A stretch of 64,000 nt of DNA from DATAZK01 sp963731205 (GTDB lineage: Bacteria; Actinomycetota; Actinomycetes; Frankiales; Frankiaceae). The notes under the pieces were generated by a model that ran no database searches, had not been told where the DNA came from, and saw only the letters and a list, made by a program, of their open reading frames with translations. Position 1 is the stretch's first letter. Every line of letters starts with the position of its first letter. The stretch lies in NCBI GenBank assembly GCA_963731205.1, contig CAVSUJ010000002.1, positions 2,232,001-2,296,000 of the forward strand. The letters are read 5' to 3'. Below, one piece after another: positions 26,229 to 34,389 of the stretch. The position numbers and the translations under genes were made by a program.

Positions 26229-27487
26229 ACCCGTTCCTTTGGCTGCTGCTCCTGGCGTACTTCCGACCACTCTTCGAAATGGCCCTGCTGCTGCTGGGTG
26301 AGTGGTGGTTTCACACCCGCTTCCGCGAGGACCGGAGCAAGTTCAGCCGCTACGTCATCCAGATCACCTCGGTCGGCAAGGAGGTCGAGCGCGTCAACGA
26401 GATCGTCGCTGAGATCCGCTCGTACCCGATGTCGATGAATTACGAGATCTGGGTGGTCATCGAGCCCGGCTTCAGCATCGACTACCCGCAGGCCGACCGG
26501 GTCATCGTCGTGCCGCGCGAATTCGTCGCGGTGTCGCAGTACAAGTGCCGGGCGCTGGAATACACCCGCACGGTGCGCGCCGAACTCGGCTGGACCGGCT
26601 ACGACACGAAAATCACCTTCCTCGACGACGACACCTCACCGACGTGGGAGTTCCTCGAGACGGCCTACGCCGGCGACTACGACATCTGCCAGGGCCTCAC
26701 GGCGCCGCGGGTGGCGTACGGCTCGGGTCCCTTCACCCACTTCCTGCTCAGCCACATCGATGACCTCCGCTTCCACAACTGCATGACGTATTGCTCAACG
26801 TTTCAGGGCATTTTCGGGGCACCGCTCTTCTGCCACGGCGAGGGCATGACCATCACCGGACGCACCGAGCAGGCCATCGGCTGGAACTTCCGCATCTTCG
26901 CCTCCGAAGACCTGACCTTCGGCTGCAACGCCGCCTACCAGGGCTTCAAGTGGGGCTGGTTCCACGAGTACATCGAGCTGACCTCGCCGTGGACCTGGGG
27001 CGCGTACTTCAAGCAGCGCCGGCGCTGGATGTGGGGCAACATCCACGCGGTCGTCAACCGTGACGTGCTCCCGTTGCGTCCGGCCATCCGCATCGCCATC
27101 CGTTACGGGCTGAGCTTCTTCACCTTCGTCGGCTCCGGCGTCGCGTTCATCCTCACCCTCACCGGACACATCCACATCCCGCAGGTGTGGTTCTCGCTCT
27201 TCTGGTGCTCGCTGGCGATCTGGCTGCTGAACTTCGCGATGAGCGGCTGGGTCAATGCGGCTCGCCGTGAGCCGGAGCAGAGCTCCTTCGACTACTGGTC
27301 GAACCGCGTCATCCAGACGATCGCGGCGGTCGTGCTCTGCCCGTTCTCGGCGAGCTTCACCGTCATCGCTCTGATCACCACGCTCTACATGGGCAACCCG
27401 AAATCCTTCGAGGTCATCGGCAAAACCGCCAAGACGTCAGACCTCGAGGTCTACACCGCCGAGGGCGAGGAGGTGGCTCTCGTATGA
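26225..27487 (+). CDS. Membrane GT2 polysaccharide synthase (Alg8-like candidate)
   Basis: A 420-aa processive-type family 2 glycosyltransferase. An N-terminal TM helix is followed by a cytoplasmic GT-A domain containing FLDDDTSP (DxD, residues 134-136) and ASEDLTFGCNAA (acceptor-side ED), then KQRRRWMWGN (Q264-R-R-R-W268, the QxxRW class motif). At least four C-terminal TM helices follow (YGLSFFTFVGSGVAFILTL onward). The architecture matches Alg8, hyaluronan and cellulose synthase-type enzymes, which polymerise and extrude the chain. Sequence flavour also recalls animal BRE-3/egghead mannosyltransferases, which would fit GDP-linked donors. It overlaps both neighbours by ATGA. Confidence 0.8.
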   Translation: MNPFLWLLLLAYFRPLFEMALLLLGEWWFHTRFREDRSKFSRYVIQITSVGKEVERVNEIVAEIRSYPMSMNYEIWVVIEPGFSIDYPQADRVIVVPREFVAVSQYKCRALEYTRTVRAELGWTGYDTKITFLDDDTSPTWEFLETAYAGDYDICQGLTAPRVAYGSGPFTHFLLSHIDDLRFHNCMTYCSTFQGIFGAPLFCHGEGMTITGRTEQAIGWNFRIFASEDLTFGCNAAYQGFKWGWFHEYIELTSPWTWGAYFKQRRRWMWGNIHAVVNRDVLPLRPAIRIAIRYGLSFFTFVGSGVAFILTLTGHIHIPQVWFSLFWCSLAIWLLNFAMSGWVNAARREPEQSSFDYWSNRVIQTIAAVVLCPFSASFTVIALITTLYMGNPKSFEVIGKTAKTSDLEVYTAEGEEVALV

Positions 27488-28848
27488 ATACCAAGCCACG
27501 CCGAAAGCTCGGCGGCTACATCATCGCCGTCGCCCTCGCGCTGGGCATCGGGGTGATCGGGACGTTCGTGCTCGGCCGCTCCTACAGCGAGCTCGCGCTG
27601 CAGAAGGAACCGTTCGACCGGCTCTCCTACGTCCCGTCCTTCGACCCGATCGAAGACGCGACGCTCGGGCTCTCGCCGAACTCCACCAATGCCGTCGCGA
27701 CCCTGCCGAACAAGGCGATCCGGGCCATCCGGATCTTCCCGACGCAGCTGATCGAGGTCGAGGGCGGCAAGGCGATCAAGTCGATCGACACCAGCGCGCC
27801 GGCCACTCTCGCGGCGCTCGTCGCCAAGATCAACGACCCGACCTGGCTGTCGTCGGCAGGCCACACCATCACCCTCAACGCCGCGGTGATCCTGGAGAAC
27901 GGCAGCGCGATGCGGGTGGCCGCACCGACGACGACGGAGCTGATCCTCAACGCGCGGCCGGGCGTCTTCCTGGCAGCTACAGCAGCGTCGCTGCAGCTGT
28001 CAGGATTGAACGTGCACGCCAGCGACTCCAAGGTGCCGACGACCTTTTCCACCCCCGAGCAGACCGCGGCCCGGCCCTTCGTGCTGGCGGTCGACTCGAA
28101 GCTGAACATCGACCACTCGACCTTCCGCTACCTCGGCCGCGACTGGAATTCCTCCTACGGCGTCTCGTGGTCCAAGGGCTCGACCGGCACGGTGACCAAC
28201 TCCCGCTTCGAGCACGACTTCATCGGCGTCTACACCAACGCCTCACCGAGCCTGCTGGTGCAGCACAACACGCTGCTCTACAACTCGCTCTACGGGATCG
28301 ATCCGCATTCGGGCTCGAAGAACATGATGATCATCGGCAACACGTCCAACGACAACGGACGGCACGGGATCATCTTCTCCGACCACGTGACCGGCGGTGT
28401 CGTGCGTGACAACACGACCATCGGCAACGGCCTGAACGGCATCATGATGGACGAGGCCTCGACCGGAAACGTCATCACGCACAACACGGTCAAGGACAAC
28501 AAGTCCGACGGCCTCGTCATGGCCAACTCCAGCAACAACCGGGTCGTGAACAACACCGTCTCCGGTAACCGGATCGGCGTGACCCTGCGCGGCACCACCA
28601 AGGGAACGGTGCTGACCCAGAACGTCATCACCGACAACAAGCTGGCCGTCCAGGGCGGCAGCTCCGCCGGCAACCACGTCGCCAACAACGGCGGGGAATG
28701 GTCACCGTCGCGGATCGCGGTGATCTGGCTGGTGACCGCCATCTTGCTCGTGGTGCTGCTGTGGGCGACGTGGTTCAGCCACCGGCTGCCGGGCCGACCA
28801 CCGGCCAACACCGGGCCCGCACCGAAGCTGGAGATGGCGACATCATGA
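27484..28848 (+). CDS. Membrane-anchored AlgG-like mannuronan C5-epimerase (beta-helix)
   Basis: A 454-aa protein with an N-terminal TM helix (residues about 11-31), a right-handed parallel beta-helix (about 125-395) and a C-terminal TM helix (IAVIWLVTAILLVVLLWATW, about 407-427). The decisive stretch is SLYGIDPHSGSKNMMIIGNT then NDNGRHGIIFSDHVTGGVVR: DPH (Asp273-Pro-His275) followed by HGII is the catalytic signature of AlgG and brown-algal mannuronan C5-epimerases. Later coils, NVITHNTVKDNKSDGLVMAN and NNRVVNNTVSGN, continue the helix. Predicted role: converting mannuronate to guluronate residues in the nascent chain outside the membrane. It is coupled by ATGA to the synthase before and the O-acetylase after. 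Confidence 0.8.
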   Translation: MNTKPRRKLGGYIIAVALALGIGVIGTFVLGRSYSELALQKEPFDRLSYVPSFDPIEDATLGLSPNSTNAVATLPNKAIRAIRIFPTQLIEVEGGKAIKSIDTSAPATLAALVAKINDPTWLSSAGHTITLNAAVILENGSAMRVAAPTTTELILNARPGVFLAATAASLQLSGLNVHASDSKVPTTFSTPEQTAARPFVLAVDSKLNIDHSTFRYLGRDWNSSYGVSWSKGSTGTVTNSRFEHDFIGVYTNASPSLLVQHNTLLYNSLYGIDPHSGSKNMMIIGNTSNDNGRHGIIFSDHVTGGVVRDNTTIGNGLNGIMMDEASTGNVITHNTVKDNKSDGLVMANSSNNRVVNNTVSGNRIGVTLRGTTKGTVLTQNVITDNKLAVQGGSSAGNHVANNGGEWSPSRIAVIWLVTAILLVVLLWATWFSHRLPGRPPANTGPAPKLEMATS

Positions 28849-30938
28849 CCACGACCATCGATCTGATCTCGGGGACCGTCGCGCCGACGCCCGCCCGGCG
28901 CGACGTTCCCCGTACCGTCCGCAAATTCCGTCCTGACATCGAAGGCCTGCGGGCCATCGCCGTGACCCTCGTGGTGCTCAGCCACCTGAGCCTCGGATTC
29001 TCCGGCGGCTTCGTCGGGGTCGACGTCTTCTTCGTCATCTCCGGCTTCCTCATCACGCGCCAGCTGATGAACGAGTTCAACCGCGAGAATCGGCTGTCGT
29101 TCCTGGGTTTCTACGCCCGCCGCGCCAAGCGGATCCTGCCGGCCGCCACCGTCGTCATCGTCGGAACCGTCCTGGCGCTGTGGAAGTGGGACTCGCCGCT
29201 GCGGCTGCGTCGAGACGTCATCGACGGCGTCTTCTCCTCCTTCTCCGGCATCAACTGGCGGCTGGCCGCGCAGGGGACGAACTACTTCGACGTGGGCTCG
29301 CAGCAGAGTGCCTTCCAGCACTACTGGTCGCTCGCCGTGGAGGAGCAGTTCTACCTCATCTGGCCGGCACTGCTGCTGCTCGTCGGCGTCTTCGCCGGAC
29401 GCCGCTGGGGACGTCAGGTCTCGCTGATCTGGGCGCTGGTCGCCATCATGGTCGTGTCGCTCTTCCTGTCGGCGGCGACCTCGGTCAGCTCGCCGTCCTG
29501 GGCGTACTTCGGCACCCAGACCCGGGCGTGGGAGCTCGCTCTCGGCGCCTTCATCGGCGTGACCGTGACGATGTGGACGCGGATGCCACCGGCGCTCGCG
29601 TGTCAGATGTCGTGGGCCGGCCTGATCATGATTGCGATCTCGGCGCTCACGTTCGACGCGGGCACCGTCTACCCAGGCGCGGCCGTCATCCTGCCCGTCA
29701 TCGGCTCGGGCTTCGTGATCGCGGGTGGGTGTCCCGGATGGGCACGCAGCGGCGAAATGGTCCTGAAACGCAGGCCTTTCCAGTTCATCGGACGGGTCAG
29801 CTACTCGTGGTATCTCACGCACTGGCCGTTCTTCATCATCCTGCCGCTGGCCCTCGATCACGCGCTGACGCTGGCCGATCGCTGGCTCGTGCTCGGCGGC
29901 TCGCTGCTCATCGCGATCGTGATGTTCTACCTGATCGAGCATCCGATCCGCAGCGCCAAGGTCTTCGGCGTCCACCGCGGGCTCAGCCTGTCGATGGGCG
30001 GCGCGCTGGTGACGTGTGCGGTGGTGGTGGCCTTGCTGGTGGCGAACCAGGGCACGTCGTTCTCGAGCGGCGGCAGCGTCCAGGCCCTGAGCAAGGACGC
30101 GTCGACAACGCAGGTCGAGCAGGCGGTGACTGCCGCGGCGCTGCTGAAGAACCTGCCGCCGGTGACACCCGGGCTCGCCCAGGCGAAGACCGATCAGCCC
30201 AAGTCCAGCAACCCATGCCTGGTAGTGGATTCGGACCCGAACCTGGCGCCGGAGAGCAAGTGCACGTTCGGTGATCTGAATGCCGTCCGCACGCTGGTCG
30301 TCATGGGCGACAGTCACGCGAACAGCTGGATACCGGCCTACGACCAATTCGGTAAGACCAACCACTGGAAGGTCATCGAAGAGGCCAAGGCTGCCTGCCC
30401 GCCGGGCATCTACCCCAACGACGTGGATCCGATCACCAACCGGCTCTACACCCAGTGCAACACCTGGCGCACCCTGGTCTTCAACAGGATCAAGCAATTG
30501 AAGCCGGCGTACGTCCTGATCGCATCGGAGTTGCGGACCCTCGACATCGACACCTCCGGCATGGTCGAGACGATTCAGACGCTGCAGGCGGCGGGATCGC
30601 GGGTGATCTACCAGGAGGACACCCCCAACCCGGAGAAGGTGGGTTCGGTGCCGGACTGCCTGGCGCTGCACACCAAGGACATCCAGGCGTGCGCGCTTGA
30701 CCCCAAGGTGCCCACCACCCGGCTGCAGGGGATGATCCAGCGCAAGGTGCAGGTGGCGGCGGCCAGCAAGGCCGGCGCCAAGCTCATCGACCCGACCGAC
30801 TGGTACTGCACGGCAACGACGTGCCCTCCCGTGATCGACGGGATCGTCGTCTACGCCGACAACTCGCACACGACCGCGACCTACACCAACTGGCTGTCGC
30901 CGGTATTCGACGCGGCCCTGAAGAAGCTCACCGGGTGA
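28845..30938 (+). CDS. Acyltransferase-3/SGNH fusion polysaccharide O-acetylase (OafA/OatA type)
   Basis: A 697-aa protein. The N-terminal acyltransferase-3 domain (about 25-400) has RPDIEGLRAIAVTLVVLSHL, GGFVGVDVFFVISGFLITRQ and about ten TM helices. The C-terminal extracytoplasmic SGNH domain (about 460-690) has block I VVMGDSHANSW (Ser about 490) and YADNSHTTATY (Asp-x-x-His pair near 672-675). Such fusions move acetyl groups across the membrane onto polysaccharide or peptidoglycan hydroxyls. In this operon it would O-acetylate the uronan, the job done by AlgI/J/F/X in pseudomonads. It starts at ATG 28845, overlapping the epimerase stop, and ends in GTGA with the lyase. Confidence 0.88.
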   Translation: MTTTIDLISGTVAPTPARRDVPRTVRKFRPDIEGLRAIAVTLVVLSHLSLGFSGGFVGVDVFFVISGFLITRQLMNEFNRENRLSFLGFYARRAKRILPAATVVIVGTVLALWKWDSPLRLRRDVIDGVFSSFSGINWRLAAQGTNYFDVGSQQSAFQHYWSLAVEEQFYLIWPALLLLVGVFAGRRWGRQVSLIWALVAIMVVSLFLSAATSVSSPSWAYFGTQTRAWELALGAFIGVTVTMWTRMPPALACQMSWAGLIMIAISALTFDAGTVYPGAAVILPVIGSGFVIAGGCPGWARSGEMVLKRRPFQFIGRVSYSWYLTHWPFFIILPLALDHALTLADRWLVLGGSLLIAIVMFYLIEHPIRSAKVFGVHRGLSLSMGGALVTCAVVVALLVANQGTSFSSGGSVQALSKDASTTQVEQAVTAAALLKNLPPVTPGLAQAKTDQPKSSNPCLVVDSDPNLAPESKCTFGDLNAVRTLVVMGDSHANSWIPAYDQFGKTNHWKVIEEAKAACPPGIYPNDVDPITNRLYTQCNTWRTLVFNRIKQLKPAYVLIASELRTLDIDTSGMVETIQTLQAAGSRVIYQEDTPNPEKVGSVPDCLALHTKDIQACALDPKVPTTRLQGMIQRKVQVAAASKAGAKLIDPTDWYCTATTCPPVIDGIVVYADNSHTTATYTNWLSPVFDAALKKLTG

Positions 30939-31708
30939 CCGATCCGCCCCAGCACTCCTTCTGGACGCGGCGCCGCTTTCTCCTGGCAGCGGCCGTGGTG
31001 GTAGTGGGTGCTGGGGCGGGCGCCGAGGCGATCAACCTGGCGGAGGGCGGGAAGGGGCACAAGCTGTTCAGACCGACGAAGCTGCGACCGGCAGAGGTAC
31101 TCGATCTGAGCACCTGGAAGATCGGCCTACCGACCACCGAGGAGGTGAAACAGCCTCACCTGTCAGGGTTTTCCGACTCGGCGTTCGACGTGGTCTCAGC
31201 CGTGACGTTCACGGCGCACTGCGGCGACAAGGCTCAAGCGGGCTCGAAGTACGCGCGTTCGGAGCTACGCGAGATGAATCCCGATGGCTCCAACGCGGCC
31301 TGGTCGAGCACCTCGGGCACGCACGTCATGGAGCTGACCCAACGCGTCACGCATCTGCCGGTGGTCAAACCCCAAGTGGTGTGCGGGCAGATCCACAACA
31401 CCACCGACTACCTGATCCTCATCGAGCTGGAGGCCAGCAAGCTCTACGTGCGCTACAAGGACGACGTCATCGGCGTACTCGATGACGACTACCGGCTGGG
31501 CACGTACTTCTCGATGCGGCTCGTCGCCACCGACGGGCGGGTCGACGTGTATTACAACGGGATTCACAAGGTGCGCCATGCGTTGCGCGCCACCGGCTGC
31601 TACTTCAAGGCCGGCTGCTACGTGCAGTCGAGCACCGCTACCGGCGACAAGCCGAGCGCGTTCGCGTCCGTCGACATCGCCGAGCTCACCGTGTCGCACC
31701 AGAAGTAG
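30935..31708 (+). CDS. Tat-exported PL7-family alginate lyase
   Basis: A 257-aa beta-jelly-roll polysaccharide lyase. The N-terminus WTRRRFLLAAAVVVV is a twin-arginine signal. All three PL7 conserved regions are present: YARSELREM (RSEL motif, Arg about 108), CGQIHN (QIH, about 151-153, catalytic His) and YFKAGCYVQS (YFKAG-Y, about 223, catalytic Tyr). PL7 enzymes cleave alginate by beta-elimination. In a biosynthetic operon it would trim or release chains, like AlgL (PL5) in Pseudomonas. The GTG start overlaps the O-acetylase stop (GTGA). This is the last gene of the run, 7 nt from the convergent beta-helix gene. Confidence 0.85.
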   Translation: MTDPPQHSFWTRRRFLLAAAVVVVGAGAGAEAINLAEGGKGHKLFRPTKLRPAEVLDLSTWKIGLPTTEEVKQPHLSGFSDSAFDVVSAVTFTAHCGDKAQAGSKYARSELREMNPDGSNAAWSSTSGTHVMELTQRVTHLPVVKPQVVCGQIHNTTDYLILIELEASKLYVRYKDDVIGVLDDDYRLGTYFSMRLVATDGRVDVYYNGIHKVRHALRATGCYFKAGCYVQSSTATGDKPSAFASVDIAELTVSHQK

Positions 31709-31715
31709 AGACTGT

Positions 31716-33341
31716 TTACGGGACGGGCACGACCCGGAAAGCGTCGAGCATGGTGCCCGGCTCGCGTCCGGTGACCACCAGCGTGTGCTTTCCGGCCGAC
31801 AGCGGGATGCCGGCCGCGGTGGCGGGCGCCGTGAACCACGTCCAGCTCGTGAGGTGCTGGCTGAAGCCCCACTCGGTCTGCGCGCCGCCGTCGAAGCTGT
31901 AGTAGATCGAGTCGGAGCTGAGATTGGGGGCGATCACGCGGGCGGCGAAGGTGTAGCGGCCGGCCGAGGTGATGGTGAACGTGTAGGTCGCGGTGGCCGC
32001 GCCCTTGCTGGCCTGCGTGAGGTACCAGCCGGCTTGCGCGTCGGCGCGGGCGACCCTGGCCATGGAGCCGGTGCGGGCACCGGACTCGGCCTCGAAGGCA
32101 ACCGTGGTCGGGCTGAGGGTCTGCGCGGGCGGCGGCCCGGTGGGCGTCACCGTCACGGGTGCGCAGGGCGACTTGATCGTGGCGATCGCGTAGCCCTGTA
32201 GATACGGCGTTTTGTCGAACCCGTTGGCACACGCCTGACCCTGAGAACCACTGACCTTGTTGAGGATTGACGCGGCGGCGTCACTGCCGAAGCTGTTGGC
32301 GGTGATGACATTGCCGCGCCCGTCGTAGGCCGGGGTGTCGGTGCCGAGCTTGAGGCCGTAGCCGCGGCTGCCGCTCAGCACGTTGTTGCTGATGGTGTTG
32401 TTGTAGCCGCGGATCTCCAGATTGCTGCCGTCGAACGAGGTGGGCTCGTCGTTGAACTCGCAGAGGTTGGAGCTGACCGTGTTGTTGTGGGAGTTCTCTT
32501 TGATGTCGACGCATTCGGAGCCGAACGTCTCGATGTGATTGTTGGTGATGACGTTGTAGGAGGTCGAGTCGGGACCGGCGGTCGGCTCGCTCGGGTCAGC
32601 CGGGCTCGTACCGAGATAGACGCCCTCACCGTTGTGGTACTTGTACGACGAGACGTCATCGCCCTTGCCGAGCATTCCGCAGTATTCGATGGTGGAATTG
32701 CTGATCTCGTTGTGGTTCGCGTCATTGCGCATGCGGACGCACTCGCCGCCCGCACCCCGCAAAAACATGTTGTCGATGTGGACATTGCTGACGCCGACGG
32801 CGTTGTCCGCGGAGCCGATGTAGATGAGCCGGCTGTCTGCCGCGAGCGACTGGATGCTGTCCTTGAACGCCCGGACGGCGCTGAGCGAGGTGGGCCAGGT
32901 GATGCCGTGCAGCGCGGCCTGACCGTCGATGGTGAAGCCGGAGATGTTGTAGTAGCTGTTGTTGATGTTGAGGATGCGGCCGCCGCCGGTGACCACGGTC
33001 TTGTTGCGCCCGCTCGAGGCGAAGCCGGTTTCGGTGCCCACGATCGAGATCGGTGCTGACGCGGTTCCATTGACCTTCGTCGTCGGCTCCTGATGATAGG
33101 TGCCGGGCTCGAGGTGGATGGTCGTTCCGGGTTTCGCGACGTTGAGCGCGGCCTGGATGGTGGCGAGTGGGGAGGTGGAGGTGGCTCCGCTGTTGTGGTC
33201 GCTGCCCTGGGGGCTCACGTAGAGGTTGGTCGTGGAAGCGATCGCGGTGCGGCTCGGCCAAGCGGTCGACACCGCTGCGATCGCGAGTGCCGCGATGACG
33301 ATCACGCGCAGCAAATTCGCGAGGGCAAGTCTGGCGGACAT
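31716..33341 (-). CDS. Secreted right-handed beta-helix protein with C-terminal CBM-like domain
   Basis: A 541-aa exported protein with a signal peptide ending near AIA-S (about residue 36). The beta-helix region (about 38-375) opens with LYVSPQGSDHNSGATSTSPL and TIHLEPGTYHQ, typical of PL9/DUF1565-like proteins. Its coils include GSECVDIKENSHNNTVSSN. A CBM6/CBM35-like beta-sandwich (about 400-541) starts at VAFEAESGA and ends MLDAFRVVPVP. It is probably a polysaccharide lyase or epimerase-like enzyme, or a binding protein. Its convergent position next to the PL7 lyase suggests action on the same uronan, but the catalytic residues are not identified. Confidence 0.7.
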   Translation of the reverse strand: MSARLALANLLRVIVIAALAIAAVSTAWPSRTAIASTTNLYVSPQGSDHNSGATSTSPLATIQAALNVAKPGTTIHLEPGTYHQEPTTKVNGTASAPISIVGTETGFASSGRNKTVVTGGGRILNINNSYYNISGFTIDGQAALHGITWPTSLSAVRAFKDSIQSLAADSRLIYIGSADNAVGVSNVHIDNMFLRGAGGECVRMRNDANHNEISNSTIEYCGMLGKGDDVSSYKYHNGEGVYLGTSPADPSEPTAGPDSTSYNVITNNHIETFGSECVDIKENSHNNTVSSNLCEFNDEPTSFDGSNLEIRGYNNTISNNVLSGSRGYGLKLGTDTPAYDGRGNVITANSFGSDAAASILNKVSGSQGQACANGFDKTPYLQGYAIATIKSPCAPVTVTPTGPPPAQTLSPTTVAFEAESGARTGSMARVARADAQAGWYLTQASKGAATATYTFTITSAGRYTFAARVIAPNLSSDSIYYSFDGGAQTEWGFSQHLTSWTWFTAPATAAGIPLSAGKHTLVVTGREPGTMLDAFRVVPVP

Positions 33342-33553
33342 GTCTCTAGGGATCGGCCTCGGGCAAACGCGACTGTAGAACGTTCGTGCATGTTTCGGGC
33401 GTATTGCTCGCCCCGAGGCGTGACGAAGCCATCACATTGAGCGACCCAAATTGCCGGTGGTGGGAAGTTGTTCGTCCGGTGGCGTCGATCGGCGTACAAC
33501 ACGGCGGCGGCCGGGTATTGCTGTCGTAACTTGGCTGCAGGGAACGGGGGAAA

Positions 33554-33838
33554 ATGACGCGCGAGCTATTGCATGAGGAATACCTGTTCATGCACGACAG
33601 CGACGTGGCTGCCGGCGGCAGGTTCTGTCTCGTGTGCTCCGAGGTCGGCGCCAGCTGGGTGAGCTACCAGTGCAAAGAAGGCATCCGCCACATGCTGTTC
33701 TGCAGCGAGCACGGAGAGCAGGTCGCGGCCGCCGGGCCGACCCTCTGCGAAACCTGCGCGACTTTCGCCGAGATGATCGGCGTCAAGGCGGCCGATACCA
33801 GTGTCGACAGCCAGCTGGCGTCGCCCGACAGTCGGTAG
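33554..33838 (+). CDS. Small cysteine-rich hypothetical protein
   Basis: A 94-aa protein with Cys pairs in FCLVC and LCETC, an additional QC, and an FCSEH motif. The pattern suggests one or two structural zinc sites. A GGGGGA Shine-Dalgarno lies 4 nt before the ATG. There is no signal peptide or membrane segment and I do not recognise the family. It sits between the alginate-like block and the second cupin copy. Confidence 0.55.
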   Translation: MTRELLHEEYLFMHDSDVAAGGRFCLVCSEVGASWVSYQCKEGIRHMLFCSEHGEQVAAAGPTLCETCATFAEMIGVKAADTSVDSQLASPDSR

Positions 33839-33917
33839 TTCGTGGCGCCGATTCAGGGCGTGAATTTTGCGAGACAAGTCTTTCGCGCTGCGGCGGATGG
33901 AGTGAAGAATTCCAGGC

Positions 33918-34280
33918 ATGCAGGAGATATCGCTGAGGCCGTGGGGGACCTACGCCGTATTGCACGAAGGTGAAGGCAGCCACAAGGTCAAGTTCATCGA
34001 GGTGTCACCGGGGCAACGGCTCTCGCTGCAGTCACACGCCTTGCGCTCGGAGCACTGGTTCGTCGTCAGCGGCGAAGGTGTCGTGACGCTGGACGACGAC
34101 CTGGTCCCGGTCGGCCCCGGGACGGCCGTCGACATCCCCGCCGGCACCCGTCACCGCGTCGAATGCACGGGCGGCACTGCGCTTCGCTTCGTCGAGGTGC
34201 AGCACGGGGTTTCCTTCGACGAGGACGACATCGTCCGCTACGAGGACGACTACGGGAGATCGGCGCTGCCGGCGCGCTGA
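33918..34280 (+). CDS. Cupin, type II phosphomannose isomerase-like (second copy)
   Basis: A 120-aa paralogue of the cupin at 24735, with the same RPWGTYAVLHE, SLQSHALRSEHWFVVSGEG and FDEDDIVRYEDDYGR blocks. Metal ligands are conserved. It diverges mainly in the middle loops and the C-terminus. The copies flank the alginate-like operon in the same orientation about 8.8 kb apart. Expected activity is mannose-6-phosphate/fructose-6-phosphate isomerisation; a sugar epimerase or sensor role remains possible for stand-alone cupins. Confidence 0.78.
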   Translation: MQEISLRPWGTYAVLHEGEGSHKVKFIEVSPGQRLSLQSHALRSEHWFVVSGEGVVTLDDDLVPVGPGTAVDIPAGTRHRVECTGGTALRFVEVQHGVSFDEDDIVRYEDDYGRSALPAR

Positions 34281-34389
34281 GAGCGCTGAGTGCGTCTCGC
34301 GGAAAGTGCCTCCCGGGGAGTGCGCGTTCTTTCAGGAAAGTTACCCACAGGCCTCCTTACCTGCGCTGATGCCTGCTACGATCGAACAC

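Noticed and set aside
28290..30869. Minus-strand open frame of 859 codons opposite the O-acetylase gene
   Set aside because: Shadow frame; the plus strand has clear acyltransferase-3 and SGNH motifs and 4-nt coupled junctions.
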